From Ktedonobacterales bacterium (GTDB taxonomy: Bacteria; Chloroflexota; Ktedonobacteria; Ktedonobacterales; JADMIN01): DNA of 9,493 bases. Below the pieces are notes generated by a model. That model worked only from the letters and a program-made list of their open reading frames with translations. It was not told the origin of the DNA and made no database searches. The stretch is taken from assembly GCA_025928125.1 (NCBI GenBank), contig JAICKD010000070.1, forward strand, positions 1 to 9,493. The letters run 5' to 3'. Of the stretch, positions 7,007 through 9,493 are shown one piece after another. Made by a program: the position numbers and the translations under genes. The number at the start of each line of letters is the position of its first letter. Position 1 is the first letter of the stretch.

Positions 7007-7606
7007 ATGGCAAACACACCGGAAAAGTCACAGATGAGTGATGATGAACGCGCTGAGCTGCGGGCGATGATCGCCGCGGGACGCGATCTCTCGCCTGAAA
7101 TGGATGAGTCGCTGGTCGACTCCTACGCCGAAAGGCGCGCGGCGGAAAAACACGCCAAGGCGAAGGTGCAGGACAATGGCAATGCCGTAGTCCCGCAACA
7201 ACAGTCTGGCGGTGTGGTGGCTGGAACTAATCCGGCGGTCGCCATAGCCGGGATGGCGATGGTGGCCGCTATCTTCGTGACGATTATGATCGTTTCGGGT
7301 GGCGCATATTGGTGGATGATCTTCCCGCTGATCGGCATAGGTGGCGGATGGTGGGGAAATCATGACCGCCGCCGTTTAGACGGGCGGCGCGCGCAACGCT
7401 ACCAGATGCGTGCGGACTACTATCGGACGCGCATGGGCTATCCGCCTGAGCAGGATGCCCGCCATCTGCCCGAGGCGACCGCGAGCGACTCTGGGCCACT
7501 ACCACCGCCCACCAGCACACCGACACAGACGACTCCGCCTGCGCGTAGCGTTCCGCCTGCCTCGGGCGCATCAGGCGATCAGCCTCCGATCAATCCCGCG
7601 GGCTAG
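7007..7606 (+). CDS. Hypothetical small membrane protein with a helical N-terminus, paired hydrophobic segments and a Pro/Thr-rich tail
   Basis: I do not recognise a named family with confidence. From ATG 7007 the product is 199 aa. It starts with a charged, helical segment (about 10-55: DDERAELRAMIAAGRDLSPEMDES...). A hydrophobic region (about 75-118) follows, which can form two membrane helices with a tight GGAYWW turn and ends in GGGWWGNHDRRR. A basic region comes next, then a Pro/Thr/Ser-rich tail (about 160-199). The WxxFPLIGxGGGWW pattern resembles the second helix of 2TM-domain proteins, which are also of unknown function; this is a loose similarity. The start is supported by GAGGAG 8 nt before ATG 7007. 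Upstream in-frame codons from 6917 lack a ribosome binding site and overlap the control region. The gene is divergent from the acylase and ends before a terminator at 7630. Confidence 0.8.
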   Translation: MANTPEKSQMSDDERAELRAMIAAGRDLSPEMDESLVDSYAERRAAEKHAKAKVQDNGNAVVPQQQSGGVVAGTNPAVAIAGMAMVAAIFVTIMIVSGGAYWWMIFPLIGIGGGWWGNHDRRRLDGRRAQRYQMRADYYRTRMGYPPEQDARHLPEATASDSGPLPPPTSTPTQTTPPARSVPPASGASGDQPPINPAG

Positions 7607-7629
7607 CAGTCCGCATGGCATTCCGTAGT

Positions 7630-7660
7630 AGCCTCTCCACACGCTGGAGAGGCTTTCTCA
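7630..7660 (+). terminator. Rho-independent terminator after the small membrane protein gene
   Basis: AGCCTCTCCA (7630-7639) and TGGAGAGGCT (7645-7654) form a perfect 10-bp stem with a 5-nt loop, 23 nt after the stop at 7606. A short pyrimidine-rich stretch (TTCTCATCTTC) follows instead of a clean U run, so termination may be only partly efficient. Confidence 0.75.
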
Positions 7661-7672
7661 TCTTCATGAGAA
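7655..7672 (+). repeat. Second hairpin abutting the terminator, just before the kinase start
   Basis: TTCTCAT (7655-7661) and ATGAGAA (7666-7672) form a perfect 7-bp stem with a CTTC tetraloop. It begins at the base after the terminator stem and ends 13 nt before the kinase ATG at 7686. It may be a second part of the terminator, since its left arm replaces the U tract, or a stem in the leader of the kinase mRNA where a ribosome binding site would be expected. Confidence 0.5.
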
Positions 7673-7685
7673 TAGCGAGTGCATC

Positions 7686-8267
7686 ATGACCAGTAAGCCA
7701 TTGCTCATCATTGTCAATGGCCTGCCCGGAACCGGCAAGACAACCCTGGCGGGACGACTCACCGCCGATCTGGGGCTTCCGGCCTTCTCACGCGACGGGC
7801 TGTACGAGACGCTCTACGATGCGCTGGAATCCTCCACTGCCGGGCTGCCTCCTGGGTTGGGCGCCGTGGCCTACGCACTGCTCTACGATGTAGCGGGGTC
7901 GGTGCTGGCGGCGGGCCGTTCGGTGATCGTCGAGGGCTTCTTTGGCCGCCCCGATGTGCGGCGCGCCGAGTTTCTGCGCCTGCGAGAGCGCCATGATTTT
8001 GATCCGCTGGAGATTCTCTGCAAGGCGGATGGTCAGGCGCTGATGCAGCGCTTTCTTGCTCGCATGGCCTCTGGCGAGCGCCACCGCGGCCATCTGGACC
8101 GGGAGTGGCTCGAACACAACGAGGCGAGACTGCTAGGCGGGCAGCTGGCTCCGCTTGCCATTGGCCGTCAGGTCATCGAAATCGACACGACAACCCCGCA
8201 CAGCTTTGCGTATGCCGAGGTTTTGCGCCAGGTTCAGGCGTCTCTCAGAATCACGTCCGTACGCTGA
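7686..8267 (+). CDS. P-loop kinase/ATPase of the AAA_33 (zeta-toxin-like) type, 193 aa
   Basis: The product is a small soluble nucleotide-binding protein that probably transfers phosphate from ATP to a small molecule or nucleotide. The Walker A motif GLPGTGKTT is at residues 12-20 after the beta strand LLIIVN. SRDGLYETLYDAL (D37) matches the substrate-site Asp region, and a second strand SVIVEGFF (79-85) carries an acidic residue where Walker B is expected. RMASGERHRGHLD (126-138) looks like an arginine-rich lid. The length suits this superfamily, which includes zeta toxins, chloramphenicol phosphotransferase-like proteins and polynucleotide-kinase-like enzymes, and these cannot be told apart here. 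No epsilon-type antitoxin lies beside it, so a toxin role is not supported. The ribosome binding site is weak. Transcription probably starts in the short gap after 7606 or reads through the terminator. The gene converges on the thioredoxin gene, 34 nt away. Confidence 0.85.
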   Translation: MTSKPLLIIVNGLPGTGKTTLAGRLTADLGLPAFSRDGLYETLYDALESSTAGLPPGLGAVAYALLYDVAGSVLAAGRSVIVEGFFGRPDVRRAEFLRLRERHDFDPLEILCKADGQALMQRFLARMASGERHRGHLDREWLEHNEARLLGGQLAPLAIGRQVIEIDTTTPHSFAYAEVLRQVQASLRITSVR

Positions 8268-8301
8268 CCTTTAACGGCGAACAGTACGACCATCCTCCAC
8301 C

Positions 8302-8943
8302 TCAGGATGAGAGCGGCGTTGGCGTAGCTATAGGCGTGGGTGTCGTGGCGGGCTGTGGCTCGCCCTTCACCAGCGCCCGCATCGCCGGATCGAAGGTGGC
8401 TGCGGTAATCTGGCCGGGGAAGCGTTTCACGATGATGCCGGAGCGGTCAATCAGTATCGTCTGGGGTATGCCGGTGATGCCAAAGTTGGTGACGATGTCG
8501 CCCTCAGGGTCGGGGCCGCACGGATAGCTGATGCCGTGCTGCTTGATGAACGCCTGCCCATCCTTCACTGGCGTCTGATAGGCGATGCCGATGAAGACGA
8601 CACCCTGCGCGGCGTAGGTTTTGGCCGCCGCCGAGAGTATGGGCGCCTCGGACTGGCATGGCTCGCACCATGACGCCCAGAAGTTCAGCACAACCGGTTT
8701 GCCGTGGAGCGCCGCCAGATGAATGCGCTGGCCCGCCGCGCCGTTCCAGATGCTGACGGTGAAGTCGGGCGCGGCGTTGGGGTTGGTGACCCCTGGTGGT
8801 CTGCTCGTCACCAGGCTATTCGCCTGAATGATGCGTATCACCAGCACGGTCACCAGAATTGCCGGAACCAGTGCGGTGATGACGAAGCCGCGAAAACTGG
8901 GTTTGCCATTCGGCATCACCACCGCACGGATGTTCTGCAGCAT
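8302..8943 (-). CDS. TlpA/ResA-like membrane-anchored thiol:disulfide oxidoreductase, 213 aa
   Basis: TlpA/ResA/DsbE-type proteins reduce or exchange disulfides outside the membrane, often for cytochrome c haem attachment or for the copper centre of cytochrome oxidase. One membrane anchor (about residues 18-38) precedes a thioredoxin fold. The active site WASWCEPC has its cysteines at 93 and 96, PVVLNFWASW marks the central strand, and GIPQT (Pro160) is the cis-proline loop. A third Cys at 142 (YPCGPDPEG) is not part of the usual motif. The tail is Pro/Thr-rich (196-213). Start ATG 8943 has AAGGCGA upstream at a somewhat long spacing; ATG 8916 would lose 9 residues without affecting the anchor. 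The gene follows ctaB by 51 nt on the same strand, so the two are probably co-transcribed, which points to a job in oxidase or cytochrome maturation. A role as a general peroxiredoxin-like reductase cannot be excluded. Confidence 0.92.
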   Translation of the reverse strand: MLQNIRAVVMPNGKPSFRGFVITALVPAILVTVLVIRIIQANSLVTSRPPGVTNPNAAPDFTVSIWNGAAGQRIHLAALHGKPVVLNFWASWCEPCQSEAPILSAAAKTYAAQGVVFIGIAYQTPVKDGQAFIKQHGISYPCGPDPEGDIVTNFGITGIPQTILIDRSGIIVKRFPGQITAATFDPAMRALVKGEPQPATTPTPIATPTPLSS

Positions 8944-8994
8944 GGGTTGTTCGCCTTGGTGAGATCGACCAGCGTGCTATCTGTGTTCAGATGA

Positions 8995-9493
8995 TCAATG
9001 CCAGAGATGATCGATCACCATCGCGGCAAAGAGCAGCGCGAGATAGTAGTTCGAGAACCAGAAGAATGCGCGCGCGTCGGCCAATGAGCGGGTACGCATC
9101 AGACGAATAGCATAGTAGAGCAGCGCCCCGCCAGAAAGCAACGCCACCGCCAGATAGAACCACCCCAGCGTCCCGATGGCGACCAGCGTCAGCGAGCCAA
9201 GCAGCAGCGCCACCATGTAAATCATGATCTGCTTGCGCGTCTCGGTGTCGCCTCGCACCACCGGCAGCATGGGGACGCCTGCCCGCTCGTAGTCCTTGCG
9301 CAACACCAGCGAGAGCGCCCAAAAATGCGGCGGCGTCCACAAGAAGATGATCAAGAACATGCACAGCGCGGGCAGTCCCACGCGCCCCGTGGAAGCGGCC
9401 CAGCCGACCAGCACCGGCACCGCGCCCGCCGCCCCGCCAATCACGATGTTCTGCGGTGTCGTCCGCTTGAGCCACATCGTGTAGACCCCGACA
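8995..9493 (-). CDS. ctaB: Protoheme IX farnesyltransferase (haem O synthase), C-terminal part, 5' end cut by window edge
   Basis: CtaB is a polytopic membrane prenyltransferase of the UbiA superfamily that attaches farnesyl to haem b to make haem O, the precursor of haem A for terminal oxidases. The visible 165 codons begin VGVYTMWLKRTTPQNIVIGG, a classic CtaB block, and continue with GAAGAVPVLVGWAA, FLWTPPHFWALSL and RKDYERAGVPMLPVV, the second polyprenyl/metal-binding region of the family. Five hydrophobic helices can be picked out, ending in WFSNYYLALLFAAMVIDHLWH and a TGA at 8995-8997. The frame stays open to the right edge, so the N-terminal half with the first Asp-rich motif lies outside. 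The gene probably leads or continues an oxidase-assembly operon that includes the TlpA-like gene just downstream. Confidence 0.95.
   Translation of the reverse strand, partial: VGVYTMWLKRTTPQNIVIGGAAGAVPVLVGWAASTGRVGLPALCMFLIIFLWTPPHFWALSLVLRKDYERAGVPMLPVVRGDTETRKQIMIYMVALLLGSLTLVAIGTLGWFYLAVALLSGGALLYYAIRLMRTRSLADARAFFWFSNYYLALLFAAMVIDHLWH

Noticed and set aside
7686..8267. Zeta-type toxin of a toxin-antitoxin system
   Set aside because: The P-loop fold fits, but there is no small antitoxin gene next to it, and the upstream gene is a membrane protein separated by a terminator.
8291..8309. CATCCT/AGGATG hairpin between the convergent kinase and thioredoxin genes as a bidirectional terminator
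   Set aside because: The stem is only 6 bp, overlaps the thioredoxin stop codon and has no T tract on either side.
1..9493. CRISPR arrays, insertion sequences, phage genes, tRNA or rRNA genes
   Set aside because: No regularly spaced repeats, transposase or integrase motifs, or conserved RNA gene sequences were seen on either strand.

Overview
The window is high-GC (coding stretches up to about 70% by hand count), densely packed bacterial DNA with ordinary metabolic and housekeeping genes. The mix of a membrane-anchored GH92 mannosidase, a large membrane-anchored penicillin-acylase-type amidase, a short seryl-tRNA synthetase, a DUF433 antitoxin and a ctaB-redoxin pair would fit a soil-type Chloroflexota (Ktedonobacteria-like) genome. 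That assignment is an inference from gene content and composition; there is no rRNA or other firm taxonomic marker.

Layout. 1-2192 (minus): a GH92 alpha-mannosidase-type glycoside hydrolase, cut by the left edge. 2244-2397: short divergent intergenic region. 2398-2634 (plus): a DUF433 antitoxin-like gene in visibly AT-richer DNA. It overlaps by ATGA a 17-codon stub (2631-2684) that looks like the start of its usual DUF5615 PIN-like toxin partner. 2733-3938 (minus): seryl-tRNA synthetase with a shortened coiled-coil arm. 3939-4153: intergenic, with a strong GC hairpin that also forms a four-run G-quadruplex motif on the plus strand. 4154-6712 (minus): penicillin-acylase-family Ntn hydrolase with an N-terminal membrane anchor. 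6713-7006: divergent control region with a good sigma70-type promoter for the acylase, a perfect 12-bp palindrome in its spacer, and a nested dyad. 7007-7606 (plus): small membrane protein of unknown function. 7630-7672: terminator hairpin followed directly by a second hairpin. 7686-8267 (plus): P-loop kinase of the zeta-toxin/AAA_33 type. 8302-8943 (minus): TlpA/ResA-like membrane-anchored thioredoxin. 8995-9493 (minus): C-terminal part of protoheme IX farnesyltransferase (CtaB), cut by the right edge.

How the genes fit together. ctaB and the thioredoxin lie head to tail 51 nt apart and probably form part of a haem/cytochrome oxidase assembly operon. The GH92 enzyme and the acylase are both predicted to act outside the membrane and suit a saprophytic life, but they are separate units. 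serS and the acylase share a strand but are separated by about 215 nt containing a strong hairpin. I see no CRISPR array, phage, insertion sequence or clearly new multi-gene system. The items most worth a second look are the broken DUF433/DUF5615 pair, the palindromic operator inside the acylase promoter, the G-quadruplex hairpin repeat and the short-armed SerRS.
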